Assembly: GCA_024280935.1 (NCBI GenBank)
Contig: JAJRPE010000215.1
Coordinates: 1-34,987, forward strand
Reading direction: 5' to 3'
Origin: Candidatus Hydrogenedentota bacterium
Lineage (GTDB): Bacteria > Hydrogenedentota > Hydrogenedentia > Hydrogenedentales > JAEUWI01
DNA: 34,987 bases
Of the stretch, positions 1 to 8,724 are shown piece by piece; within the stretch, counting starts at the first letter, position 1, and each line of letters opens with the position of its first letter. The position numbers were made by a program, and so were the translations under genes. The notes below the pieces were generated by a model. The model did not search any database. It worked only from the letters and a program-made list of their open reading frames with translations, and was not told the origin of the DNA.

Positions 1-77
1 GCCAGCGCGAAACCCAGTTCGGTGGCCATGATGCCGCTGCCGCCGGCGGAGGGATGGCAGGTAATTCCAATTTTCAT
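1..77 (-). CDS. bshA: BshA, N-acetyl-alpha-D-glucosaminyl L-malate synthase (5' end only)
   Basis: Only the first 25 or so codons are in the window; the rest lies beyond the left edge. The ATG at 77-75 overlaps the TGA of bshB1 (ATGA, translational coupling). The predicted N-terminus MKIGITCHPSAGGSG is the glycine-rich start typical of BshA, a GT-B glycosyltransferase that joins UDP-GlcNAc to L-malate in the first step of bacillithiol synthesis. It follows bshC and bshB1 in the same direction, which strongly supports the call. Only the N-terminal strand and GGSG loop are visible, so catalytic residues cannot be checked. Confidence 0.85.
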   Translation of the reverse strand, partial: MKIGITCHPSAGGSGIMATELGFAL

Positions 78-790
78 GCGTGTTCCTCCAGTTCAGGTGG
101 AAGGTCCATGGCGATGGGTAGTGTGCCATAGAGGGCTTCGCCGTAGCGAACGCCAATCTTGTTGCCCCAGTACGCCGCCCGTGTGGTGATCGCTTCCCAG
201 AATTGCGGGGATGCCACGTGGGTCTCGGGGCCATCGTAGTCGGGATTGTGAAACTGTGAGCGAAAGGCCCGCAGGGCTTCGATCTTGCGCTCGAAAACAC
301 CCGAAATGTCCACCACGTGGGTGGGTGTGCAATCGCCGTCCTGGTAGGCAGAATAGCCATACAATGCCTGGGCACGATGGGGAGCTTGCCCCGTATCGAG
401 GCCATGTACACCCGAAAAAAAGTGTGCGTCTTTTATGAGATCGTGGGCGGCTTCGTGATCGGGATGCCGATCGGGCCGCATGGGGCCGAATACGACCGTG
501 GGACGAAGCTCCCGGATAACTCGGATGATCGCCAATCGCTGTTCCGTGTTGTTGCTGAGGCCGCCATCCGGCAGTTGGGCATTCCGGCGTGTCGATACGC
601 CAAGTAAGCGTGCTGCCTCGCCAGCTTCTTCATTGCGCTCCGCCACCGTGCCACGGGAACCAAGCTCGCCCTCGCTCAGGTCGAGGATTGCGGTGCGTTT
701 GCCCGCGTCGCTCAGTTTGCACAGCAAACCGCCCACACCGAGATCTACATCGTCGGGATGGGCTCCAATGGCCAGGACATCTACATTCAC
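74..790 (-). CDS. bshB1: BshB1, GlcNAc-malate deacetylase (bacillithiol)
   Basis: This is a 238-residue protein of the PIG-L/LmbE zinc deacetylase family. It removes the acetyl group from GlcNAc-malate, the second step of cytosolic bacillithiol synthesis. The zinc motif AHPDD is at residues 10-14 and the second metal motif RPDRHPDHEAAH is near 105-116; length matches family members. The start is GTG at 790-788, preceded by a clear GGAGG with 7-nt spacing. It overlaps the bshC stop by 4 nt (GTGA), and its own stop overlaps the bshA start, so the three genes are translationally coupled. The BshB1 subtype, rather than BshB2 or a mycothiol enzyme, is inferred from the flanking bshC and bshA. Confidence 0.93.
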   Translation of the reverse strand: MNVDVLAIGAHPDDVDLGVGGLLCKLSDAGKRTAILDLSEGELGSRGTVAERNEEAGEAARLLGVSTRRNAQLPDGGLSNNTEQRLAIIRVIRELRPTVVFGPMRPDRHPDHEAAHDLIKDAHFFSGVHGLDTGQAPHRAQALYGYSAYQDGDCTPTHVVDISGVFERKIEALRAFRSQFHNPDYDGPETHVASPQFWEAITTRAAYWGNKIGVRYGEALYGTLPIAMDLPPELEEHA

Positions 791-2346
791 AGTTCAACCT
801 CCTGGAGGGCGTGCTCGCGGTGATCCAATTGCTCCACGAGGGTTGGGATGAGATCCCATCCATAGTGGAAGAGCCACGAAAAGAGGGTGTAGTAGCGCTC
901 CTGTGGCTTTCGTTCGGGAGCCAATTCGGTCGTAAGGCGTGCAATCTGTCTACGTACGGTTTCGGTGCGTGTTTTGTCTGCCCGCAACAGGTTTTGCTCA
1001 AGGTGGACCATGGATTGCTGGACCTGTCCAGAAAATTGTGCAGCCAAGGCGGCCCCCCCCCGTCCTTTCTTGCCCAGCGCGTCAAAATCCGCCTGAAGGC
1101 CCTGAAGCACTTCGTTGAGCGCCGCCCGTCGTTTTTCGAGCAAGGCCAGGCTGGGATCTTGTTGTCCGCTTCGCAGCGCGGTTTCTTCCAACGCCGCCAC
1201 GGGCAGGTTTAGATCTTCGGGCCGCAATCCATACTTTGCCAGGAGCTTGTTCGTCTTCAAGCTGGTCAACACTGCACGGATACGGGGATAAACAATGGGC
1301 ATAGGCGTGTCGAAGTGTTCAAACACGCCTTTGAGCTGTCCCCAGTAGGCCAACTCGCCCGGACCAGCCACGTAAGCACGAACAGGGAAGAGGTGCTGCT
1401 GCACGACACAGCGCAAGGCCACGTTGGCCGTAAAGCATTCCGGCTCCCTGTGTAACCAGGCTAGCATTGCGTCAGGGCTGAATGTTTCGCCCGTATCGGG
1501 GAGAAGAAAATTGCCATCGACGTAGTACACACGGCACCGCGTGTTCTTGTGCTCCACAAAGAAGTTGCAGCTATCGCCGTCTTTGACAACCTGTGCGCCA
1601 TAGCCCGCGTCTTCCAATCGCGCACCGCCTTCATTAAGGCGAGCCGTGCTGTCCAGGGGCGTATTAATTTCACGCTCAAAAACGGGAATGGCCGCCTTCC
1701 GTGCCGCCTGCAATTCGGGGGCAAAAATAAGCAACGACGTATCACGAAAGAGACGGGCCATCAGGCGTGCATGCCATTCGGACAGGTTGCTCGATGCGGC
1801 CAGGGATTCGTGGAGGAATTCCGCTATCGATGGGGCGAATTCTGAACCCGGTGCCTCTGCGGCCGCTTGGTCTACCAATGTGTGGAGTTCGTTTCGCACG
1901 GGAAGTCGAAAAATGGATACGGCGGGTTGACTCGATTCGCTGTCCAGTTTCAAGGGGACGGCGCTATGGTGTTTGCTCAACAGATGGACGCGGCTTATTT
2001 CATCGAAATCATGGTCGTCCCCGCCAACCCAATAGACGGGCGCGAAGGTCTCGTTCGTATCTTTTGTTGCCCGTTCTGAGAGCTGCAACGCGGTGATGGC
2101 CTTATAAATCGTGTAAAGCGGCCCGGTAAATATTCCGGGCTGTTGCCCCGTGATGAATACGCCCGCGTTTCCGTCGACATCTTTGGGAGCGCCGAGAAGT
2201 GTCTGGTAGCGGGTCATTTCGTCGGCAAGGGCACCATCCCAAGGGCGCGGGGGAATGGGGTGGCTGAGGATCGCCGCAGCGGGCGCGGCATAGTTCGCAA
2301 GGAGTTCTGCCGATTCATCGAGATAGTCTGTAAGCAACGCTGCCAT
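787..2346 (-). CDS. bshC: BshC, putative cysteine ligase of bacillithiol synthesis
   Basis: This 519-residue protein is of normal BshC length. BshC is assigned to the last step, adding cysteine to GlcN-malate. The family motif GQQPGIFTGPLY is at residues 67-78 in the Rossmann-like N-terminal part. A long helical, coiled-coil-like segment lies at about 410-485, as in known BshC. The ATG at 2346 has GGGAG about 13 nt upstream, which is long. It is the first gene of a coupled bshC-bshB1-bshA operon. A run of nine G residues (coding strand; 1053-1061) encodes part of a Gly-Arg-Gly-Gly turn within the helical region and would break the gene if miscounted or slipped. The reading frame is intact here. 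Confidence 0.93.
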   Translation of the reverse strand: MAALLTDYLDESAELLANYAAPAAAILSHPIPPRPWDGALADEMTRYQTLLGAPKDVDGNAGVFITGQQPGIFTGPLYTIYKAITALQLSERATKDTNETFAPVYWVGGDDHDFDEISRVHLLSKHHSAVPLKLDSESSQPAVSIFRLPVRNELHTLVDQAAAEAPGSEFAPSIAEFLHESLAASSNLSEWHARLMARLFRDTSLLIFAPELQAARKAAIPVFEREINTPLDSTARLNEGGARLEDAGYGAQVVKDGDSCNFFVEHKNTRCRVYYVDGNFLLPDTGETFSPDAMLAWLHREPECFTANVALRCVVQQHLFPVRAYVAGPGELAYWGQLKGVFEHFDTPMPIVYPRIRAVLTSLKTNKLLAKYGLRPEDLNLPVAALEETALRSGQQDPSLALLEKRRAALNEVLQGLQADFDALGKKGRGGAALAAQFSGQVQQSMVHLEQNLLRADKTRTETVRRQIARLTTELAPERKPQERYYTLFSWLFHYGWDLIPTLVEQLDHREHALQEVEL

Positions 2347-2488
2347 ACCTTATATCGTACTCCCTATAACTTCCACACAACCAATGGCAAGACAGCACGT
2401 GCTCATCGTAGCATAGGTGTCCCGCCTGTGTTTTATTTGCTTGGGAACTTCCGTAGCTTTTCGTGTGATTGCTTGAGCAGTGTTTCTC

Positions 2489-2516
2489 TTGCGTCGGGCA
2501 GGGATGCCCAACCTCC
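2489..2516 (-). repeat. Family D palindromic repeat abutting a stop codon, copy 1
   Basis: A 28-bp sequence containing the hairpin GGGCA-TCCC-TGCCC ends directly against the TAA of the methyltransferase gene. A second copy at 23435-23462 is identical at 27 of 28 positions and lies 2 nt from the stop of the DUF1553 gene, in the same orientation. It may act as a 3'-end hairpin. No U-tract follows, so an intrinsic terminator is not shown. The remaining gap to bshC (2347-2488) holds no gene. Confidence 0.75.
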
Positions 2517-3287
2517 TTAGCCTCGACTTCCGACAATAATTTGCCGGGGATTTTCTGGGCATACCGGGGAGCCGTCATAGTCGCCAAACCGGGATTCGAT
2601 CACAAGGCCTGCATCGGCCAGAAGGCGCTGGAGTGCGTCGGGAGCGTAGAGTTTAACCGACTCGGAAGACTGATTGACCAAGACCCCGTCACGGTGTACC
2701 TTCGTCGCCTTGTTCACCCGTTCGGTTGCTTCGTCGATCCAGCGGCGCTCCGTGATGACAAAGTCCCCGGCCTCACGTTCGCTTTCCGGTTCCAGATGCG
2801 CCCGCACATAATCAGGATTCAGGTAGTCCATAAAAAAGCGGCCTCCGGGCTTGAGTGCCCGAGCGATGCCAAGGGCAACCGCCTGATTCTCCGCCTCATC
2901 CTGAAAATACCCGAAGCTTGTGAAGAAATTGGCGACGGCGTCGAAGGCACCCTGAAAGGGAATAGTCCGCATGTCGCCCCGGAGTAGTTTGCCCTCCGCA
3001 CCCAGTTGCGTTCGTGCGAAGCCGAGCAGGTCCCTGGAATAGTCCAGCCCCACAACATCGGGCGTATGGCGAAGCAGGTGGACCATGTGGCGGCCATTTC
3101 CGCAACAAAGGTCCAGCACGGTACTGGAGGGCCTGAGTCCAAGTCGCGCAATGGCAAAGGCAGCCTCTCCCGTGGCAGCTTCCACCGTGCGGTGGGCATA
3201 GATGATGGGATAGAGGGCATCGAAGGCGTTGGCGAACCAATCCTTTTCGACGGCCAATGAGGTGCTATCCTGTTCCGTGGTGCTCAA
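2517..3287 (-). CDS. Class I SAM-dependent methyltransferase
   Basis: A roughly 256-residue Rossmann-fold methyltransferase of unknown substrate. Motif I, VLDLCCGNGRHM, is near residues 57-68. It is followed by VGLDYS (acidic end of strand 2), a GDMRTIPF segment and a YFQDE segment, all typical of the Methyltransf_11/25 group. The start chosen is TTG at 3287, because AAAGGA lies 6 nt upstream. An in-frame GTG at 3305 would add six residues but has no visible ribosome site. It stands alone between pyruvate kinase and bshC (gaps of 175-195 and 170 nt), so no pathway can be assigned from context. Nothing else is seen in 3306-3481. Confidence 0.85.
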   Translation of the reverse strand: MSTTEQDSTSLAVEKDWFANAFDALYPIIYAHRTVEAATGEAAFAIARLGLRPSSTVLDLCCGNGRHMVHLLRHTPDVVGLDYSRDLLGFARTQLGAEGKLLRGDMRTIPFQGAFDAVANFFTSFGYFQDEAENQAVALGIARALKPGGRFFMDYLNPDYVRAHLEPESEREAGDFVITERRWIDEATERVNKATKVHRDGVLVNQSSESVKLYAPDALQRLLADAGLVIESRFGDYDGSPVCPENPRQIIVGSRG

Positions 3288-3481
3288 TGTCCATCCTTTG
3301 GTCACACATTAGTTTTGTCGGATGTGCCGCACGATCCCGAGGCACGAGGGTTCGTGCGCTCGGAGGGACAACACCGTGATAGATCTAAAGTGAGCTTCCC
3401 CACAACCCGTTGGTACGAGTGCAAGCATTCTGTCGTAATTCGTTCAACCATGAATTCTATGTCAACACACGAACCATGCCC

Positions 3482-4957
3482 TTACGCGGGATCACCAATG
3501 GTATGCAACTTGAGCAGGTTGGTGCGGCCACCGGCTGCCAGAGGCGTACCTGCCACGATAATGATGGTGTCGCCAATCTTGGCCGCCTTATGGAGAAGAA
3601 GCTTTTCCTCTACTTCGGCAACCAGACCTTCGATTTCGTCAAAATCTTTGGTGAGCACAGCGGAAACGCCCCAGAGCAGGGCGCACTTGCGGCAGGTGGT
3701 CTCCTGGTTGGTAAAGGCCGTAATGCGCACCTTCGGGCGGTATCGTGCGATGGCACCCGCTGTGTACCCCGTCGTTGTAAAGCAGACGATCCGGCTGATA
3801 TCCAAGCTGTTGGACATCCGAAAAACGGCTTGCCCGATAGCGTCTGCATAGGAGTTTAGATGGACACCGGCAAGGCCCTGACGGCGGATTTCGAGGTCTT
3901 TCTTGCGGAGTTGCGTGAGGCGGCGCTCAGAAACATGTTTGTGCAATTCCATGTCGGTGCGATAGGCGACGCGGTCCATCACGGTGCAGGCTTCGATGGG
4001 GTATTTTCCCGATGCGGTTTCACCGGAGAGCATGACCGCGTCCGTGCCGTCGTAGATGGCATTGGCCACATCCGTTACCTCGGCCCGGGTAGGCTGGTCC
4101 GCGAATACCATGGATTCCAACATCTGTGTGGCGGTGATGACGGGCACGCCGAACTCGTTACACCGATGAATCAGCCGCTTTTGTATGCTGGGAACCTCTT
4201 CAAAATCGACTTCCACACCCAGATCGCCCCGGGCAACCATGATGGCATCGCTCAATGATGCAATTTCGTCGAAACACTCCAGGGCCTCGGGCCGCTCAAT
4301 CTTGGCCACAATGCCGATATCCGACCCGGCCTTCTGAAGTATTTCGCGTAGTTGGCTGATGTCTTCGGGGGCGCGCACAAAAGAAAGCGCCACAAAATCG
4401 GCCTTTTCCTTGATGATGAATTCTAAATCTATCCGGTCTTTTTTTGTCAGCGAAGGCTCGGCGATAGTTACGCCGGGAAGGTTAATTCCCTTGCTCTCCC
4501 CCAGAATGCCACCGCGGATAATGGTGCAGTGAATTTCGGGCGCTTGCACGTCGGTCACCCGCAATTCCAGGGTGCCGTCGGCCATCATGATGCGATCACC
4601 GGTCTTTACGTCGTTGGGGAGCTTGGCGTAGGTGGTCGAGACCCGGGTGGCATCGCCCAGAATCTTCTCCGTGGTGAGGATAAAAGGCGCACCAGGCAGC
4701 AGCGTCACGGTGGGTGGATCGCTTAGCTTGCCGGTTCGTATTTTGGGTCCCTGAAGGTCCATGAGGATTGCCACGTTCCGCTTCTTCCGCGCTGCCACCG
4801 CACGAATTATTTGCGCTTGCGCCCGGTGCGACTCGTGGGTGCCGTGAGAAAAATTCAGTCGGGCCACATTCATTCCCGCGTCAATGAGTTTTTCGACCAT
4901 TTCGGCGCTTGCGGACACAGGGCCAATGGTGCAGACAATTTTCGTATGGCGTCTCAT
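3482..4957 (-). CDS. pyk: Pyruvate kinase
   Basis: A 491-residue cytosolic enzyme making pyruvate and ATP from phosphoenolpyruvate and ADP. It starts with [12 protein letters not shown], the standard N-terminus, followed by [17 protein letters not shown], the active-site lysine segment [21 protein letters not shown] and the signature TATQMLESM. The C-terminal domain closes with [10 protein letters not shown] and HTIG. The ATG at 4957 was chosen because GGGAG lies 9 nt upstream and because homologues begin here; an upstream ATG at 5035 would add 26 atypical residues inside the preceding gene. It lies 4 nt downstream of aspartate kinase, so the two are co-transcribed. Confidence 0.97.
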   Translation of the reverse strand: MRRHTKIVCTIGPVSASAEMVEKLIDAGMNVARLNFSHGTHESHRAQAQIIRAVAARKKRNVAILMDLQGPKIRTGKLSDPPTVTLLPGAPFILTTEKILGDATRVSTTYAKLPNDVKTGDRIMMADGTLELRVTDVQAPEIHCTIIRGGILGESKGINLPGVTIAEPSLTKKDRIDLEFIIKEKADFVALSFVRAPEDISQLREILQKAGSDIGIVAKIERPEALECFDEIASLSDAIMVARGDLGVEVDFEEVPSIQKRLIHRCNEFGVPVITATQMLESMVFADQPTRAEVTDVANAIYDGTDAVMLSGETASGKYPIEACTVMDRVAYRTDMELHKHVSERRLTQLRKKDLEIRRQGLAGVHLNSYADAIGQAVFRMSNSLDISRIVCFTTTGYTAGAIARYRPKVRITAFTNQETTCRKCALLWGVSAVLTKDFDEIEGLVAEVEEKLLLHKAAKIGDTIIIVAGTPLAAGGRTNLLKLHTIGDPA

Positions 4958-4961
4958 GGTC

Positions 4962-6272
4962 TTACTCCCAGGTTTCGAATGCGCGGTAGATTGCGGTGAC
5001 TGCGCGTTCAAGTCCTTCTTCTTCCACGCCGACAATGATATTCATTTCCGACGAGCCTTGATCGATGACGCGAATATTTACTTTTGCCTCCGCCAAGGCG
5101 GCGAAGAGCCGCGCCGCCACACCAACATGGTGGTTCATGCCCTGACCAACGGTGGCTATCATTGCAAGGCCGGAAACCAAACTTATGCTATCGGGCTGGC
5201 ACCGACGCTGAATGATATCGATGAGCTTTTCGCCTAAGCTGCCAAGTTCTTCATCACGAATGATGACGGACATGGTATCGATACCCGTGGGCATGTGTTC
5301 CCACCCGATATCGAGTTCTTCAATGGCTGTGAGCACCTTGCGACCAAAGCCACGCTCGCGGTTCATGAGCGTTTTTTCAATATTGAGCATGCTGAAACCC
5401 GTGTGGCCCGCGATACCACAAATCGGATGGGTGCTCTCCCTGCGGGGCACAATGCGCGTGCCGGGATTCTCCCGTTCGCGGGTGCTGCGTATCTGGATGG
5501 GAATCCCCGGTTCCCGCACCGGATAAATGGCCTCGTCGTGAAGCACGGTGGCCCCCATATACGAAAGCTCACGGAGTTCCTGGTAGGTTACCTCGTCAAT
5601 GTGGCGCGGTGAATCTACGATACGGGGATCCGCCATAAGGAAGCCCGGCACATCGGTCCAGTTCTCGTAGACGCTAGCGTTTGTGGCCCGGGCGACGATG
5701 GCACCCGTTACGTCACTGCCGCCCCGGGAAAAGGTCTTGATCGTGCCATCGGGCAGGGCACCGTAAAAGCCGGGGATAACAAAGACACCATCACGGCTCA
5801 GCCGATCTCCGAGGGAGGGGTAGGTAGCCGGGTCCAGATCGCCGCCCACCGTAAACTTTATATGATCCGCCGGGTCTACGAATTCTGCGCCGAGAAGGGC
5901 CGCAATGAGTTGACCGTTGAGGTATTCACCGCGAGAGGCCATGTAGTCGACGGCACCCGCGTCGGCAAGATGGGCCTCGATCTCAGCAAGGTGAGGGGCA
6001 ACATCGAAATCGACATCCAACTCCTTTGCGAGTTTCTCGAAGCGTTCCTGAATAATCCGTTTTGGTTCGGAGGCATCAAGCCCCTGGGTGGCGATACTGT
6101 GCCAGGCGTAAAGCAGGTCGGTTACTTTCTTGTCCGTGTCGAAGCGCTTTCCAGGCGCGGAGGGCACCACGAAACGCCGGGCGGGGTTCTCTTGGACGAT
6201 AGACTGCATAATACGGATGTTCGCGGCATCTGCAAGGGATGTGCCGCCAAATTTACAGGTTATTTTCTGCAC
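4962..6272 (-). CDS. lysC: Aspartate kinase
   Basis: This 436-residue aspartokinase phosphorylates L-aspartate, the entry to lysine, threonine and methionine synthesis. The N-terminal KFGGTS (residues 7-12) binds ATP and aspartate. FSRGGSDVTGA forms the second substrate loop. The C-terminal third holds ACT domains (GFSMLNIEK and MNHHVGVAARLFAALAEA regions), which suggests amino-acid feedback control. The start is GTG at 6272 with GGAG 10 nt upstream. There is no fused homoserine dehydrogenase. Pairing with pyruvate kinase 4 nt downstream is unusual compared with the common asd/hom/dapA neighbours. Distinguishing lysC from a thrA-like stand-alone paralogue is not possible from sequence alone. 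Confidence 0.95.
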   Translation of the reverse strand: MQKITCKFGGTSLADAANIRIMQSIVQENPARRFVVPSAPGKRFDTDKKVTDLLYAWHSIATQGLDASEPKRIIQERFEKLAKELDVDFDVAPHLAEIEAHLADAGAVDYMASRGEYLNGQLIAALLGAEFVDPADHIKFTVGGDLDPATYPSLGDRLSRDGVFVIPGFYGALPDGTIKTFSRGGSDVTGAIVARATNASVYENWTDVPGFLMADPRIVDSPRHIDEVTYQELRELSYMGATVLHDEAIYPVREPGIPIQIRSTRERENPGTRIVPRRESTHPICGIAGHTGFSMLNIEKTLMNRERGFGRKVLTAIEELDIGWEHMPTGIDTMSVIIRDEELGSLGEKLIDIIQRRCQPDSISLVSGLAMIATVGQGMNHHVGVAARLFAALAEAKVNIRVIDQGSSEMNIIVGVEEEGLERAVTAIYRAFETWE

Positions 6273-6378
6273 GGTAAGCTAACTCCATGGCAGGTGTAGT
6301 TTGTTGCATGTTTCGGAAGCCGATGGGCATTGGAACGCTATGGGTCGCATATGTCGTTCACTAAGCCCACTGCTTTAG

Positions 6379-6503
6379 GCCCTGTTATCGACAATAAATT
6401 ATGAGTTTGCGATGTCGTTTTCGGCCTGAAAGGCCTCAACAGGTTAGCCCAGGGCAACGCCCTGGGAAAAAAGGAACTAGAAAATCAAAGCCCTGAAAGG
6501 GCG
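6379..6503. repeat. Family A dispersed palindromic repeat, copy 1
   Basis: 125 bp with three hairpins in series: GGCCTGAAAGGCC, CCCAGGGCAACGCCCTGGG and GCCCTGAAAGGGC. It matches 32237-32361 with five mismatches, in the same orientation relative to the downstream gene start. It lies in the 673-nt gap upstream of aspartate kinase. The AT-rich end faces that gene, 107 nt from its start codon. No opposing arm was found at this locus. Confidence 0.9.
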
Positions 6504-6604
6504 AAACACTATGTTCGTCGGATAATCAAGGGTGCTGCTCTCCCTCTACCGCTCTCCTGATCGTAAAACAACCTGTTTTATGTGCTATCGCCAGCAAAAG
6601 AATA

Positions 6605-6810
6605 TCTCGGGCTTACAGCCCTGGCCCGTTTTGTTCCTTTTTTCCTGGGGCTGCGCCCCAGGCTGGTATATCTCGCGCCGTTGGCGCTATCAAGTTCTCC
6701 TGAATTTTACACGGATTGAATACAGGGCCAACGGCCCGAACCCATACCAGCATGGGGCAACGCCCCATGTTATTGCGTAAGAAAAAAGGATAAGGGCTGA
6801 AAGCCCGAGC
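6605..6810. repeat. Large compound palindrome with nested hairpins
   Basis: Two imperfect arms of about 90-95 bp face each other around a centre near 6700. Each arm carries, in order, a GGGCTTnCAGCCC hairpin, a tract CCTTTTTTC, a GGGGC-n-GCCCC hairpin, the word CTGGTAT and a GCCGTTGGC hairpin. The arrangement is that of a large REPIN-like or MITE-like element. Together with copy 1 of family A it accounts for most of the 6273-6945 gap. Translated open frames across it are by-products of the palindromes. Confidence 0.8.
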
Positions 6811-6945
6811 CATCTTTTCACAGCCTGCTTGGAATCAAATTCAGCAACCCGATCATGTGAGATCGGTATTATGAGAGCAGCACCCATAATTAAAGTGTCG
6901 ATAGCAAAATTCAGAGGTCCTATGAAACTTTCCATACACCCGACC

Positions 6946-8640
6946 TTAGGGCAGAACACTCTCCACCAAACGACCGACGTCGTTAAAGGTGACGAAAAGC
7001 ATTAGTCCTATAATCAAAACCAAGCCCGCCATCTGGAATTTTTCGAGAAATACCTGGTTCAGGGGCTTTCTGCGAATACCCTCAATGGCATTGATGACCA
7101 ACAGGCCGCCATCCAACACCGGCAGGGGGAGGAGGTTAAAGACCGCCAGATTGATGCTAATGAGTGCGGTGATGTCGATGAGCCAGCCGAAGCCACGCTT
7201 CGCTGAATGGGTAGTCATTTGATAAATCAACACCGGGCCACCGAGATCTTTTACACTGACATTGCTTGTTACCAGTGCCTTTAACGTCTGAACCGTTGTC
7301 GTGAGGGCATTCCAGCTAAGGCGAAAGGCCTCGGGAATAACCTGGCCCGCAGGCACGGTGTGCATCACCCGCTTCTGGGTCATGGCGATACCGATGGTGC
7401 GGATGGAATCGACGGTCAAGTCGAATTTCTCTTCGCTTGCTTTCTGGCCGAGGCCGAGAAAAATACTGGGCCGTTTGACCGTAAGAGAAAGGGTCTTTCC
7501 CGGACTTTTATGTATCAGGGCCGCAGCCGCCTCGTAGGAAATGGGATTGCCATCGATATGGGTGATGACATCCTTCCGATGAAGGCCGGTTTCTTCTTTG
7601 AAGTCGTCATCCACCTGCAGAACGAGTGCTTGCCCTTCTTCGTCGTTCTCCTTCTTTGCCGTGGACCCCAGCACAAAGGACCGGAAACGACCGGTAGTCT
7701 GGGGGGTTATGGTCAAGGGAAAGCGGCTCCCGTCGCGCTCAACGTCGATGGTAATCGATTCGCCTTCCGGGAGATCCTGGACCAGTGTCGTGAAGGCCGC
7801 TACGCTGGTAAGGGCACCATTGGTGCTGCGTATGACATCGCCCGGTTTCAGATCGGATTTTTCTGCGGGGCTGTCCGCCAGTATTTCGTCAATGAGCACG
7901 GTGGAAAAGGGAGCGATGCCAAAGCGCGGATGCTCTTCGCCCTCTTTAATGGTCGGGGCGAGCCGACATGCGTACCGTGTGACCGTGTCGTCCAGCCCCG
8001 TACGTTCAATCTCAATGTCGTGGGCTGTGCCATCACCACCCAGGACAGCCCGAACGATCAAATCCTGAAAGTTCTCAACGTTACTGCCATCCATGCTTGC
8101 GATCAAGTCGCCCGTCAGGAACCCAACGGCATCGGGTGTTCCCGTAAAATCGACTGCGGCACCAGCCTCGGGGATTTCAAAGAGTTGTGCGGAGGCAGCC
8201 GGGGAACTCTCTTCCACAAATCCGACCCGTGCCGCCAAATCCAATTCAGCGACTTCCTTGCCGACGATGGCCAGTAGGCCGTAAAGCAAAACGGCCAGTA
8301 TGAGGTTGGCCACCGGCCCGGCCAGAATTACGATGATGCGTTGCCACACCGGTTTGTTGTTGAACCAACGGTCTGGCGGAACGCCCTTATACTCCTTTTC
8401 ACGCTCTTCTTCGGTGAGGGGAGCGTCTTCCTGTCCCGCCATCTTCACAAAGCCGCCGATGGGCAGCGCGCCAATGCAATAGTCGGTTTCGCCCCACTTA
8501 AAGCCGATTACCCGGGGGGGCATCCCGATGCTGAAGCGGTCTACGTAAATATTGCACGCTTTCGCCGCGAGGAAGTGCCCCATTTCGTGAAAGAACACAA
8601 GAAAACTTAATACGGCCAAGAAAATGAGAATACCTGTCAC
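6946..8640 (-). CDS. rseP: RIP metalloprotease RseP, site-2 protease (M50)
   Basis: A 564-residue inner-membrane zinc protease that cleaves anti-sigma factors or other membrane substrates within the bilayer. The HEMGH zinc motif is at residues 18-22 in the first membrane helix, and the third ligand motif LDGG is at 509-512 in a later helix. PDZ-like regions lie between (SDLKPGDVIRSTNG is clear, and another follows near EETGLHRKDVITHIDGN). It is about 100 residues longer than E. coli RseP, the extra length being in the periplasmic PDZ part. The start is GTG at 8640 with AGGAG 11 nt upstream. It follows dxr by about 84 nt, the classic dxr-rseP order. Confidence 0.93.
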   Translation of the reverse strand: MTGILIFLAVLSFLVFFHEMGHFLAAKACNIYVDRFSIGMPPRVIGFKWGETDYCIGALPIGGFVKMAGQEDAPLTEEEREKEYKGVPPDRWFNNKPVWQRIIVILAGPVANLILAVLLYGLLAIVGKEVAELDLAARVGFVEESSPAASAQLFEIPEAGAAVDFTGTPDAVGFLTGDLIASMDGSNVENFQDLIVRAVLGGDGTAHDIEIERTGLDDTVTRYACRLAPTIKEGEEHPRFGIAPFSTVLIDEILADSPAEKSDLKPGDVIRSTNGALTSVAAFTTLVQDLPEGESITIDVERDGSRFPLTITPQTTGRFRSFVLGSTAKKENDEEGQALVLQVDDDFKEETGLHRKDVITHIDGNPISYEAAAALIHKSPGKTLSLTVKRPSIFLGLGQKASEEKFDLTVDSIRTIGIAMTQKRVMHTVPAGQVIPEAFRLSWNALTTTVQTLKALVTSNVSVKDLGGPVLIYQMTTHSAKRGFGWLIDITALISINLAVFNLLPLPVLDGGLLVINAIEGIRRKPLNQVFLEKFQMAGLVLIIGLMLFVTFNDVGRLVESVLP

Positions 8641-8724
8641 GAGCGTAAAATCTCCTGTTTACCTGTTGTTGTAATGCCCAGCGTCTTCGAGTGCCGCGTC
8701 GGGATTCTCAATGGGAATTGATTC

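Noticed and set aside
3437-3465. Perfect TTGACA on the minus strand as a promoter for the methyltransferase gene
   Set aside because: It is about 175 nt from the start codon and has no good -10 box at 16-18 nt.
4957-5035. Upstream start for pyruvate kinase
   Set aside because: The added residues lie inside the aspartate kinase gene and do not look like the family; the ATG at 4957 has a ribosome site.
6532-6959. Open frames on both strands across the 6605-6810 palindrome
   Set aside because: Their translations are made of the inverted-repeat hairpins, and they lack ribosome sites.
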